Below are positions 23,867 to 35,800 of a stretch of 64,000 nucleotides of DNA, piece after piece. The stretch lies in contig ML976696.1 of NCBI GenBank assembly GCA_010015655.1, positions 124,001-188,000 on the forward strand. The letters are read 5' to 3'. The position numbers were made by a program, and so were the translations under genes. A model generated the notes under the pieces. It worked only from the letters and a program-made list of their open reading frames with translations. It ran no database searches and had not been told where the DNA came from. The stretch comes from Bimuria novae-zelandiae CBS 107.79 (Eukaryota > Ascomycota > Dothideomycetes > Pleosporales > Didymosphaeriaceae). How positions within the stretch are numbered: the stretch's first letter is position 1; every line of letters begins with the position of its first letter.

Positions 23867-25695
23867 ACGTGGTTCACCACCGAGCGGGCCACTTTTTAAA
23901 AGTCAGTCTATTGCGAAGCGCCTCCTACAACACCACTACAATTTACTATAATTCGCAGAACATAGAAATACTATTCAGACTCATCGCTATTAGATGTATC
24001 TACAATTTCTACTGCGCAGGTGCGAGCGTTGTGGCCAGCTTCGCCGCAACGTCCGCAGCGCCTCTGCCCACGCACCCTCTTTACAGACTCTTTACCCTCC
24101 TTTTGCCTACTACTATCCTTTTTAGCTATTAAATTAACTACCTCTCCTACTGTAAGTGTCTTAGCTGCCTAAATATACTTCCTCTTTTAACTTTTTACCT
24201 CTATTACTATCTCTACTGCCTCGCGAAGCCCTGCTATTTCTTATTATATTAATACTATTTCGTGCCCTATTAATGCAACACCTTTGTTAAGCTGCTTAAT
24301 AGCTCTAAAAAGCGGAGAAACTGGTAAATCTCTATACTTCTATACACGCTTACGAACTAGCGTTAACTAAGCCTCTATCTCGCGGAGGTTGCTTAGTGTT
24401 TTTAATTCCTATAGGGTGTCCTCTGCGTTAGGTAGAGTTGGCATACGAAGAACTATATTAAGTCTTAATAACACTGCCTCTAGGTTATATAGGACTAATC
24501 TAGCGCCTTTAAAGCCTGCGCAGATGTTCGCCTTTATTATTACTTTTTTAAAAGCTACTTTAAAGGCTAGTAGAAAGGTCTCCTTCTTAATCTGCTTAGT
24601 GCCGTATCGTGTTAAGCTACTAATCTTATTACTGTACGCCCGCTTTAAAGGCAAAAAACAACCCACATTAAGTGGCTGCAAGAGGTGTGATGAGTGTAGA
24701 GGCATATAGAGAATAATAATCTTCTGTTCCTTATAGTATTTGTGGAATTCGTGTGAGCAGTGGCTCTCGTGACTATCTATAATTAGTAGCTAGTGTGCAC
24801 CTAAACTACGCGCCTTAGTATAGGTATTAAAGTGCCTTAGCTAGGTAAGGCTAAGCTTATTTAACGTCTAGCTATTAAGACTAACTTTAATAACCTAGTC
24901 TTAGGGTAGATTATGGAACCAGGACGTGATTAGAACCTTACTAAGGAAGATAAGAAAGGGTAGTAGAGCCTAGCCTTTAGCGCTAACACCCTAGATATTA
25001 GTAACCTACCTATAATTACTAGGTTAAATCTTTTTTAGGTTGCTTCGCTTCTTAGAGCCTGTAAAGACTATCTAACCCTATATTACCCCTATTATAAAGC
25101 CTGTCTCGTCGAAGTTGTACGTGTCGTTATCAGCGATACTGTACTTAGCCTTAGTATTAGTAACTAGCTTAAACTAGGGCGTTATAATACGTAGATCTTC
25201 GTTCAGGGCTCGCTAATAATTATATAGATAGCTCTTTTAAAGCTTAATTTCTGGCGTACGCGTCTTAAGCCTGTCTATCTAGTGCTTATTAATAGGCTAT
25301 CTACCGCGCTTAGCAAGTAGATTATTAGCTATATCTTAGACTATATCCCTTGTTGCACCTATTCCTCGCTATTTAAGCTTAAGTATACGTTAGACTAGAG
25401 CCTCCTCCTCTAGCTTAGTTAGCTTCTTTAAGTTAGGCTCGCGATCGCGTTAAGAGAGGGCTCCTTAGCGTTATTATTATACTATTATTCGAGGCATGCT
25501 AAAGGCTATAATAACGCGTCTTTTGCTTTTATCGCGATCTTTAATTATAGCTTAGATAGTAAGCTATAGTGCGCTTTTAGTATAAGGTTATTGCGCGTTA
25601 TGTTGTAATGGCATTATAGTATAAGCTAGAGGTGGGCTGCATTTAGCAAAGTTGGCCCGCTCGGTGGGGTTGGCCCGCTCGGTGGTGAACCACGT
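23867..25695 (-). mobile_element. Fot1/Pogo DNA transposon 1
   Basis: The 25-bp perfect terminal inverted repeats start ACGTGGTTCACC (23867-23891 and 25671-25695) and are flanked by TA on both sides (23865-23866 and 25696-25697), the target preference of the Tc1/mariner-Pogo group. Length is 1829 bp. The GGCCCGCTCGGTGG part of the right end is tandemly repeated. It is nested in the Gypsy gag-pol region. Confidence 0.92.
24409..25620 (-). pseudogene. Fot1/Pogo transposase remnant (element 1)
   Basis: Minus-strand reading recovers the DDE core in order: YNFDETGFIIG (about 25120-25085, first Asp), LLIIDSHESH (about 24790-24755, second Asp), then an open 98-codon stretch (24705-24409) with HSSHLLQPLNVGCF, where the third catalytic Asp is Asn. 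The C-terminal part includes NICAGFKGARLV, typical of the fungal family. In-frame TAG and TAA codons lie between the motifs, so no active transposase is encoded. Confidence 0.8.
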
Positions 25696-25739
25696 TAATA
25701 GAAATAGTTTAATTACTTAGCTATAAATTGCGACGTACA

Positions 25740-27600
25740 CCTTAAAGATAAACGCAAAACTAAATATTTCCTATATATAAATAAAGCTACTAATAACGTA
25801 CTATTAATATTATTTAATAGAAACTATGTATTAATAGAATAGCAAATATGTCTCTATCTAGACTATAAAGTATATAAGCAAGACAAAGCACTTTGCGGAT
25901 TTAGATTAAAAAACTACTATAAAGAACTCGTATGCTAAGACAAAGTAAAGGAAAGACGGTTCAGTAAAGTAATCTCTTTATAAACAGATATAATAAATAA
26001 TTATAAAATATAGAAGGAATGCTAAGACTTATAGAACTACTTATTAAAAAAGTATCTTTTTTAGATCTAGGCTTAGGCGAGAAGACGTCTTTAGAGAATT
26101 AAATGCTACTAATAATTAGATATTAATTAAGTTACTAATATAGCTTAAAGAAATATAGATAAAAGCCATGCTGGACTTAGAAGTATAAGAAAACTATATA
26201 TTATAAAATGCACTTAATAGAGTAGGACTATACAAACGTAAGAAGACTATACTATATACTATCTATATTATAAATAGATAACTAATGCCTGGTAAAGCAA
26301 AGATTAAATACAAGGTAAAAAAAACCCCTTAAGATCTATAGATACTAGGACCTAATTATCCTCGACGTTATTAAGAAAGCTAATTATAATATAATTTTAA
26401 AACTACCTTATTTAAAGTAGCACAACCCTATAATGAATTAAAAAAAGAAAAACGCTATCCTTTAAACGCTATAAATATATATTATAAGCTAAACCTGCGT
26501 ATTAATAAAGTATAATAGTAAATAAAAAAGCTATAAACACCTTAGTCTCGCGACTAGAGGTCGATAAACACAAAATTACCTTAGCAGACGCTAGCAAGAA
26601 CCACCAGGTCACAAAGCGCAAGAAGATAGGCAACACACTCTATAGAATTCTAGAATACTATTAAGCATGGAATTATATGTTTACTAGGAGAGAAGGAAAA
26701 GCTAACCTTCTAGAATATTAATCTTAGGATTATGCGATTAACCTAGAAAAAGGAAAAACGCCACCCTTTAGACTACTATATAGTAAAACTAAAAAAGAAC
26801 TCTAGCAAGGAAAAGATTTATTAAAATAAACCTTATAAAAGAATATATTAGACTCTTAAAGTTATTCGTAACGAGCCTATCTATGTTTATACTAAAGAAG
26901 AATAGATAACTACGGCCTTATATAAACTATAGAAAACTAAACGACATTATAATTAAAAATTAATACTTACTATTAAATATCTTAGAACTCTAAAACTAAC
27001 TCTCGGGAGCAAAGATCTTTACAATAATAAATCTATAAAATAGATAATACTTAATATAAATAAAAGAGGTTAATAAGTAGAAGATAGTATTTAGAATACA
27101 TTATAGACTATTTAAATATATTATTATGCCTTTTAGTCTTACTAACACACTATTAACTTTTTAGGCACTTATTAATCATGTCCTGCGTAATTATCTAGGC
27201 ATATTTATTATCGCCAACATGGACGATATCCTTGTCTTTTCCGAAAACGAATTAGATCACGTACCGTACGTATAGACAGTACTAAAAGTACTAGACCAGG
27301 CACACCTACGAATTAAGCTAAAGAATTGTAAATTCTATATATAGAAACTAGAATTTATAGGATACATTATTAGTATAAAATGAATATAAGTAAGCCTAAA
27401 TAAGATTAAATACGTAAAAAACTAGATAAGACTAAAAAAGGCTAAGAATATCTAAGAATTCTTAAAATTTTATAGATTTAACAAGTAATTTATTAAGGAC
27501 TACTCTAAGATTACAATACCGCCTACTAACGTTATATAAAAGGATACACCTTTTATATAAATAATAGAGTATAAAATATTATTTTAACTCTTAAAAAATG
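25740..27600 (+). pseudogene. Gypsy pol remnant: protease-region, reverse transcriptase, RNase H start
   Basis: The reverse transcriptase is recognisable at about 26860-27430, with NRQLRPYINYRKLND-like sequence and MDDILVFSENELDHV, the latter being the catalytic Y/F-x-DD box and its usual continuation. The RNase H region begins near 27560 (LLKKCMH) and is cut by the insert at about 27605. Many stops interrupt the frame. The 25740-26850 part has no clear motif beyond its position. Confidence 0.7.
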
Positions 27601-27604
27601 CATG

Positions 27605-28080
27605 CATTATGCCATCCGTGCTAGTATTGTATCGGCGCAGGTCACTCACAGGATCAATATTAGCGTATCTTCTAGCAGAGGCATATGGAAGTGCGTATAT
27701 AAGAACGTAGCCTCGAATGAATTAAGTGCCTATAGGCCTGGTACGAAAAGATACGGAAAAGGTACTAAACTATAAAGGCCCTAAGCTCCCCTAAATACAC
27801 CTCTTCCTAGATAGCTAGCTAGCACATATCTGCTATAGGTTGACCGTCGGTCTGATGGATCCGAAATAGGTCCGAATTGGATCCGTAGTTCCCCATCGGT
27901 CTGATAGATCCGAAATTGGTCCGATACGGATGAGTGTCAGTTTTCGGATGATCTCGAATCCTGTCTTGACTAGCCAAGGGTTCTCGTGTCGACGAGCGAT
28001 TGTTCCTGTTACAAGTATACTTTAGAGACAATAAATCTCTATAATTCGAAACTAACGCTAGCGACCGCGCTATAGGTGCA
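27605..28080. mobile_element. Roughly 480-bp GC-richer insert in Gypsy RNase H
   Basis: Composition changes abruptly from AT-rich to nearly balanced, and the RNase H reading is interrupted here. It resumes near 28100 with IAYYLRKLNHA. The insert has no gene. It contains a 49-50-bp unit repeated twice (27844 and 27893). Ends were not resolved, and it may be a solo LTR or a small non-autonomous element. Confidence 0.5.
27844..27940 (+). repeat. Two-copy 49-50-bp tandem repeat
   Basis: Both units contain TCGGTCTGAT followed by GATCCGAAAT and GGTCCGA. They lie inside the GC-richer insert. Confidence 0.65.
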
Positions 28081-28669
28081 TGTGCAAAATAATTCTAGAA
28101 TAGACATTAGCACCTAATAGCCTACTATTTACGTAAATTAAATCACGCAAAATTACGATGTAATATATATAATAAAAAACTATATATAATTATAAAAGCA
28201 CTTTAGTATTAGAAGACCTATACGCAAAGTTATTTAAAGCTTACTATTTTATATATTATAAAAACTTTAAAAGTTTATAACTAGAAAAGAACTAACACTA
28301 CGTTAGGTAAAATAGTTAGAGATTATAGGATAATATAAATTTATGATTATACACATGCTAGGCAAAGGAAATAGATAAGTAGACGCCTTAAGCAGTCGTA
28401 AAGACTTAGTAAGAGATAAAATTAAGATATAATCTATTATTCTACGATAAAATAATAAAGAATTATTAGAAACTATAACAGAACTTAACTAACTTCTTAT
28501 TGCTATACGAGAAGTACCTAAGGAACTATAGACTAAGATTATATAATAATACTACGACAACCTTGTATACGGACACCTAGCAGTTAGAAAAATTATAAAA
28601 CTTATCTAAAGAAATTACTTATTTAGAGGAATAAAGGCAGCAATTACGAAATATATCTAAAAATATATA

Positions 28670-30521
28670 ACGTATGTACTAAGCGAGTCGTCCATCTAAG
28701 CGAAGCGTCCACCCCACCAAGGTTTTACGCCTTTGTAGCGAACTACCTCCGCAACGTAACAAGTAGAGTATATAAAAGTATTATTATATATTAAGTACTA
28801 TCTATAGTATCCTTCTTACATGTTCGCACGTTATAGCTAGTCTTTTTATAGTAGCTATAGCGTGTTAAAGCCTACTAATTAGCACCTAATCGCGCCTTAT
28901 CTTAATATATTTTACTCTCTATCTATTACCTAGCGTTCTTTTAAGTAATAATTTCTTTTACTTTTACCTTTATTATGGTGCCTTACTACTATATCCGCTT
29001 CCTTTTTTACTTTTTATATATTATAGTAGCCTTATTAGCCCTTTTAAGCCTCGCGATCTAATCGTGCATAAGCATACTTTTATAAACTATTACCTTAGCA
29101 CCCTTTTTAAGCTAATTAAGCGCTATAATAATAGAAGTAGGTAATAAGCTTTTATACCTTTAAATTTTATTATAAATTAATATTAATTAAGCCTCTAGCT
29201 TATATACGTTACTTAGTGTTTTAGCTTCTTAAAAGGTAACCTTTAGTAAAGGCGGCGTTAGCGTATAAAGCTTAATATTAAGCTTTAATATTACTACTTC
29301 TAGGTTATATAAGACTAGGCTAGCGCCTTAAAAGCTTGCGTAGATATTCTCCTTTATAATTAACTATATATAGGCTATGCAAAAACCTAGTAGGAACTCT
29401 AGCTTTATAATACAGCTAATATAGTCGCGCATAAGACTTTTAATCTAGTAACTATACGCGCGCTTTAATACTAAGAAGTAGCTAATATTAAGTAGCTATA
29501 AAAGGTGTAATAAATATAGTAGTATATAAAGAGTATAAATATTATTCTCCTTATAGAGCTCTTAAAATTTAAGTAAGTTATAGCTTTTATAATTATTAAG
29601 TATAAGTAGCTAGCGCGCGCCTACCCTACGCTTTACTATATACTTAATAAAGTGTTTTAGCTACTCTACTTTAAGCTTATTAGTAGTTTAGCTATTTTTA
29701 CTTATAGCAAAAGTCTAGTCGCGCGGTATTTTATTATCCTAGTACTAGATAGAAAAGTAATACTAGCTAGCGAAGATAATAAAGGGCGGGATTACCTAGC
29801 TAGTAGTATTAATTTTATAAATTATTATAACCTACTTATAATTACCTAATTATATAGCCTTAGGTCTACCTTATCTCTTTAAGCCTATAATAATAAGCTA
29901 AGCTAATATCCTGCCTATTATAAAGCTAATCTTATTAAAGTTACAAGTATCTTTATTATAAATACTATAGGTAGCCTTCGTGCGCGCTATAAGCTCGCAC
30001 TAAGCTCTAATAGCCTCTAGATCCTTATATAGAGCTCTTTACTAATTGTATAGCTAATTAAATTATGTAGTAAGGCGATTTATTTGTTTAACAAAGTTGC
30101 GTGGCTAGTCTCTGCCTACCTGTCTAGCGTCTCGCTTAGCGAGCAGCTTATCCGCTATATCTCGTACGGCATCTAGCGTGGGCGGAAACCCTCGCGAATC
30201 TAGGTTAAGTATATGCTAAATAATTACCTCCTCTTCTAGCTTTATAAGCTTCTTTAATTTAGGCTTATAGTTACGTTAGGTAGGCTTTGCAGCGCGTTGG
30301 TCGCGCATTATTATTTAAGGGATATTATATATCTATATAGCCTAGCGCTTACTTTTTATTTAACCTCTATCTATAAAGGAGATAGTAAGGAATATATTAG
30401 CTTTATTAGAAGGCATAAGGATAGTAATTAGTAGAGTTATTACGCTGGTAAGGTGGTGCGTTGTAAAAACTTGATGGGGTGGACGCTTCGCTTAGATGGA
30501 CGACTTGCTTAGTACATACGT
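28670..30521 (-). mobile_element. Fot1/Pogo DNA transposon 2
   Basis: Terminal inverted repeats of about 50 bp (28670-28719 and 30472-30521; start ACGTATGTACTAAGC; about two mismatches) are flanked by TA on each side (28668-28669 and 30522-30523). Length is 1852 bp. It shares the ACGT terminus and size with element 1, but the repeats differ, so it is a related family. It is nested in the Gypsy integrase. Confidence 0.92.
28960..30300 (-). pseudogene. Fot1/Pogo transposase remnant (element 2)
   Basis: Minus-strand sequence near 29500-29280 reads LQLLNISYFLVLKRAYSY and then NIYASFKALA, matching the last DDE motif and C-terminal signature of the Fot1 family. The third catalytic Asp is again Asn, with neighbouring codons altered as by repeated TpG to TpA change. 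The frame is broken elsewhere. Confidence 0.65.
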
Positions 30522-31569
30522 TAAGCTACTAGTAAAATAAGCACGCCATACACCTTAAGTATAAAAAGATATAAGTAATTTAGATACCTATAGCACTATG
30601 GGCAGACATCGCTATAGACTTTATAACTATACTACCTAAGTTAAAAGACCTAGCAACGGAATAAAATATAATACTATATTAGTAATTACATGTTAATTTA
30701 CTAAATCCGTGGAATTACTACCTTTTTAAAAAATAATTATGGCTAAAGAACTAGCATTCCTTATCCTAGATTAACTTGTACGATACTATAGCATTCTAAA
30801 AATAATTATTAGTAATAGAGACAAGCTCTTTACCTTAAACTACGAGATAACGCTTATAGTACTTATTAGAATAAAAAGAAAATTATTAACAGCATATTAT
30901 CTATAGACAGACGGACAAACAGAACGTATAAATTAAATAATTAAAACGTGCCTACACATCTACTATAACAACTAAAAGAATAACTAGATTTCCCTATTAC
31001 CTATAGTATAACTAGCATATAATAACAAAGTATTAGTAGTAACTAAATACACACTATTCTATATAAACTACAAAAGACGCCTATATCTCTTTAATTAAGT
31101 ATTTCCTACAAATATTAGGACAGAAAAAGCGATCAACATAGTAGAAACTATAAAGAAGATATATAAATAACTCTAAGATAATCTTAGGAAAGCGTAATAG
31201 TGAAGTATTTCTTATATAAACTAAAAACAAAAAATGGCACCTTAGCTTAAAAAAAAGGGGGGGGGGGGATAAAGCATATCTACTTACGAAGAAAATTTAA
31301 ATATAAAAGAAAAAATATAAGAAACTAGATTATATTAAGGTAAGACCTTTTTTTTTCTAAATAAGTATTACTAGTTAACTACTAATTAGAACTACTACTA
31401 GATGCAAAGATACACTTAGTATTTTATATTAACTAATTAGAACTTACAGACCCCGAGACACTAGTAGAAATAACTTTCTATTACTAACCTAAGGAAGAAA
31501 ACGAATTCGAAGTTAAATAGATACTATAGTATACGAATTAGCCACGCACGTATCTTATTAAGTAGAAAA

Positions 31570-32444
31570 ATTATCTATATAGTAAGTGTAAGGGACTTTA
31601 TGGCTGGGAGACCTGAGATGCCAGAACAATACAGATAAATTTAATAAGGAGTTTAGGTAGCTCCTCCCTACGCTATATATATGGCTTCTAAGTGGAGAGG
31701 ACTAACTCCGGAGGGGCTTGGTCCGTTTTCTGACAATCCGGAGGTACCCTGGTGGCTCTTAGAGTTGCTTAAGGCTTAGGCCACGAGGTTTCTCAGCCGA
31801 GTACTTCAGAGGCCTAGCCTCTAACTGTAAGAATAATTAGGAACTAGAGGACTACTTATAAAATTACAAAAAAAGAATTTAATTAAATTATAAACTAGTT
31901 AATTACCTTAGCGCCTAGAGTAGTATTAGAATTAACTAATACTACTACCTAATTAAGCTCTTTAAAAGCCTCTAGCGCTTCTAGCTTATCTATTATAGAT
32001 ATGCTATAATTAAATAACTCTTACTCCTTTTAACATAACTTCTTACACTAATTACGCAAACGCACTATCTTCTCTCGTGCCAGACAAGTACGTAGGAGCG
32101 CTGCATAAGCGAGCTCTTTTTTTAATCTAAAGTTTTGCCTCCTCTTTAGCGTCTAACTTTTCTAATCTTTTTAACTTGGCATCTATTTTAAAATAATGTA
32201 GCACAGGAATCTCCTTAGGCTTATATTTCTTATTATTATACTAAATACAATTAGTGCACTTTAAGTGTAATAATAATAAGCAATAGGATAACTACTTTTT
32301 AGCGTAGTACGTACACGCAACTATAGTAAATACGTAGTTTTACTTAAAATAATTGGCTTATAAGTAACAGTATTAGGTAGATTAAGAAAGTAGCTTTATA
32401 AGTAGTTAACTTGTAAGGATATTAAGCCTAAAGAGAGGAGCTAA
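31570..32444. other. Region between Gypsy integrase and 3' LTR
   Basis: This contains a GC-richer patch (about 31590-31850) that reads KCKGLYGWETRDA in the plus direction, possibly the end of pol, followed by AT-rich DNA. No complete gene is seen. Confidence 0.35.
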
Positions 32445-32877
32445 TATTAAGATCTATTAAGATCTAATATAACACAAGTAGGGTACTAGCACTTATCCAT
32501 ACGCCTAGCTAAAAATCCTAACATAGCTATGAGTTACGTAACAAGTTATGCGTTCTAGAAATATTAAACGTCCTAAAAGTATCTTAGCACTTAAGACTTT
32601 AGGACTCTTAAGACTATTAGGATTTATAGGATTAGTTATATATATAGAAATGCTAAGTATAGCCCTTCCATACTTATATTTAACCTAAATTATTAATCTA
32701 TTATTTAGATTATACTCTGGCTCCGGTTAATTCGTTTATAACTAGGCACTATTTTTAATACTAATAACCTTATTAATACGCGTAAGCTATTAATATCCCT
32801 TCTTTATCCTACTAGTACTCTTGTCCGAGAACCAATCCTAGTCTCCTTTAGGATCAGCTACCCCGAAGGACTTAACA
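32445..32877 (+). repeat. 3' LTR of the Gypsy element
   Basis: 433 bp, collinear with the 5' LTR and followed by the target duplication AATAC. Its first dinucleotide reads TA, while its end keeps CTTAACA. Confidence 0.88.
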
Positions 32878-35224
32878 AATACCTACTATTTATAGGTTAT
32901 TATAGTAGATAGCTAGCGTAATTTCTAGGTTAAAGCTAATATGTTAAAATAGATAATTCTATACTTAAAGCTTACTAGTAATTATTAATATAGCTAGAAG
33001 CTCTGCCTCTATAGTTAATTTTATAATTCAGCGCTATAGTGTCGCTTTCTAGTTAATAGGCTTGCTATATAGCATAAGGTATTCTTATAAGCTTCTATAG
33101 CTAGCTTCTTTACCCTAATTAGATACTTCTATATATAATATGCTACGCTAACATGCTTCTGGCCTAGGTTCTAAAGGTGATAAGATAGCTCTAAGTAAGT
33201 GTGTACGACGTCTGGCCGCGTATATATCGCTATATAGGCTAGTAATCTAATAAGTTCATAATAAAGCTTTATGCGCTAATTATCTAGCTCCTTTATACTT
33301 AGGCTAAGATATCCTTTTACTAGTAGTACTACTAGATACTTCGTGCTTATAATATTATACTTCTTTATTACCTTATTAATAAAGCTATCTTAAAGTAGCT
33401 AGATCTACTTTTACTTATAGTTTTAAATAACCTATATGCTTAGGAACTACTTTAGCTCTCTTAGGTATTATATATTATAGATGGCTTTTAAATATTTATT
33501 AAATTAATAGTATGCTTCCTAATTCCTGCGAGATATAATTACTACTATATGATTAATTAAAAAGAAGATAATAAGCTAGTTATTATTATATAAATAAAGT
33601 AATTTAGGCAATTGTCTTAATCCTATCTTTTTAAACGTTATAGTAAAATGCTTATACTATAGTCGCAGCGCGTTACAGAGTCCGTATAGAGCTTATTTAA
33701 GCTCTAGCAGTTTTATAAATTATTTCTTATATTTTTCTGAACAGAGTACGTAGGTAGTTTAATTAAGCTCCGCGTTAAGAAAGGCATTAAGTATATTATA
33801 CTAGTATAGATCTAGGTCGAAGGCTACTGCTAGGGCGATAAGATATTAAAAGATCTTTGCAGCCAGCGTAGCTATATATATATTATCCTAGTCTTACTAT
33901 AGATCTCCTTAGACAACTAGTCATGCTTTAAACTTATAGAAGTATCTATCTTTGTTAAACTTGTACGTAAATACCTATATTAGTAGTAGCACCTTAGCCG
34001 TTGCTTGCTTAGCTAGCTTAGCTGTAGCTTTTCTAAAATATTTATAGCTAATAATATAGTTAGTCTCTTATTAGCTTGCTGTTTTAAACTTAGCACTAAA
34101 TAAATAACAATCTAGATTTCTTTTACCTCTTTAGCTCTAGCAGTAGCTAATTATAGTATAGCTAAGTATTTAGTATCTTGCTATGTATTTTTGCTAGCGC
34201 TATAAGATTAATATAAGCTATAAATATTACTAAATACGTACTAAAGCTTTTTAGCTTCTTACTTTACTTGCCCTCTATTACGTTCTCGTATAATAGTAAC
34301 TACTAATCTTCTTTTATTAATTTATATTATTTAATATTTAATCTAGTTCTTCTCCTTTTAGAGCTAGGGCGTACCCTTTTCCCTAGCCTATATTATCTAG
34401 CTAATATATAAATTAGCGCATTTTGTCCTCCTTTAGCGTCTTCTTTAGAGTAATAAGAGCTAGTTAAGTATCTTTAATCTCAGCCTCGTGTTTAGATTCA
34501 GACTTAAGGTCTAGCTTAGGCTCAGGCTTAGGCTTAGGCCTATAGGAATAGTCTACTAGTATAGATAGTTAATTAATTAATATATTACGGCGATTAGGGG
34601 TCTCCTTAATATTAAGTACCTTTATTACTTTATAAATGTAGCTTTTCTCTACGTACTTATTATAGAGCTTACCTCTGAAGAAGAGGACGTCTTAAGTTTA
34701 TATAATTTATTTAATTATTAGTAAGTATACTTAGTATATGTTAGTTAAGTTAAAGCTTACTAAGTAGCTAATTAAGGCTTAAAATTTAAGCTTATTTCTT
34801 CTAAGTAGCTTTTTATTAAGCCTATAGACTTTTGCTCTAATTACTTTAAAGTAAGTAATTAATACCTTTACTTCTTTAACTTTAGCGTATAGACATTCTA
34901 ATTATATTATCTTAGTAGGTGTATAATTAAGTATATAGATAGCTAATATAATATACTTATTAGTATATACCTTTAGTAGACCTGCGTGTAGACGTATAGC
35001 TCTACCTTAAATTATAATAGATTTACCTACGCGTTTAATAGCTCTACTTTACGCTTTTATAGGTCTTTATAGAGTTCTAGTAACTTAACGTATTCTATCT
35101 TTATATTTAGTCTTATAATAATAACTTAGCTTTAGAACTATCGCTTAATCTTAGCTAGTAATTACTTAAAGACCTTAATTAGAGTAGCTTTTACTTTATT
35201 TAATATATAGTATTCTTTACGCTA

Positions 35225-35500
35225 TTGTCTGCACTGCCTCGCCTTCCGCGCTAAGGGAACTGTGTAACCCAATCATACCCTTGTACCCCCTCACTTCCAG
35301 TTAACCTGATACTGTACCGAAACCCCTTCGCCTCCACACCACCTGGTACTCGCTCACATCCACGAGAACTGGAAGGAAGGTATATAGAACTATTACAGAA
35401 CACACAGAAAATACAGACACTAGATACCAAAGACAGAGAGTTACTTGTTCATTCCTTGCTACCTGTGAACCGACAGCTATTCTTGTGCTAATTAAACGCG
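35225..35500. other. GC-richer patch, possible solo LTR
   Basis: About 275 bp of non-mutated composition, with a TATA-like GGTATATAGAAC near 35380, inside the Copia remnant. A promoter-like element without coding capacity suggests a solo LTR, but the ends and target duplication were not found. Confidence 0.35.
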
Positions 35501-35639
35501 TAGAATAAATAATAATTACTATTATAGTAACGTTTTTCTTACTTTAAAAGATATATAAGATCTATACTAATGCGCTTAAATAGTTAAATTACTAGTTCTT
35601 AAGGTTACTTTAAAATAACAATTTTTGTTAACTTTAACT

Positions 35640-35800
35640 ATATACACGTCTTACAGTCTTTCCACTTTGGTGCTTGGCCGTCTGAGATGTGTAGGCCTTT
35701 AACGTTCTCAGACAGGCGCTCGATCGTCTCTTTGCCAGCATGGCCCCACATGACATGTGCTTCCTCTGTAGTAAGCAGTAGTGGCTTCTTTAACTTATAT
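35640..35800 (-). pseudogene. GAG-pre-integrase domain fragment
   Basis: This short stretch stayed readable: EEAHVMWGHAGKETIERL followed by ENVKGLHI and KWKDCKTC on the minus strand. Family members have a conserved His-x-x-x-Gly-His and a terminal Cys pair linking gag to the integrase zinc region. The surrounding sequence is heavily mutated, so the preservation is local. Confidence 0.7.

Larger units (their letters stand above)
28090..31560 (+). pseudogene. Gypsy RNase H and integrase remnant, split by Pogo element 2
   Basis: RNase H continues at 28090-28260 (IAYYLRKLNHA). The integrase N-terminal zinc region at about 28560-28669 (YGHLAVRKIIKLIQRNYLF) is cut by the DNA transposon. It resumes at 30522 with KHA and the core at about 30600-31150, including ADIAIDF, NRDKLFT and AYYLQTDGQTERIN, where the family usually has AYHPQTDGQTER. 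A run of 12 G lies at 31257-31268. Stops throughout. Confidence 0.75.
21915..32877 (+). mobile_element. Gypsy-type LTR retrotransposon carrying nested insertions
   Basis: Two 433-bp LTRs (21915-22347 and 32445-32877) are flanked by the 5-bp duplication AATAC (21910-21914 and 32878-32882). The internal region reads gag, pol with reverse transcriptase, RNase H and integrase on the plus strand, which is Gypsy order. Its 10.96 kb length includes two Fot1/Pogo elements and a roughly 480-bp insert; without these it is about 6.8 kb. All frames are destroyed by stop codons. The right LTR starts TA instead of TG and the left ends TA instead of CA, both changes expected from RIP. Confidence 0.9.

Noticed and set aside
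31257..31268. Run of 12 G as a possible regulatory tract
   Set aside because: It lies inside the dead integrase region and is more likely polymerase slippage or sequencing error.
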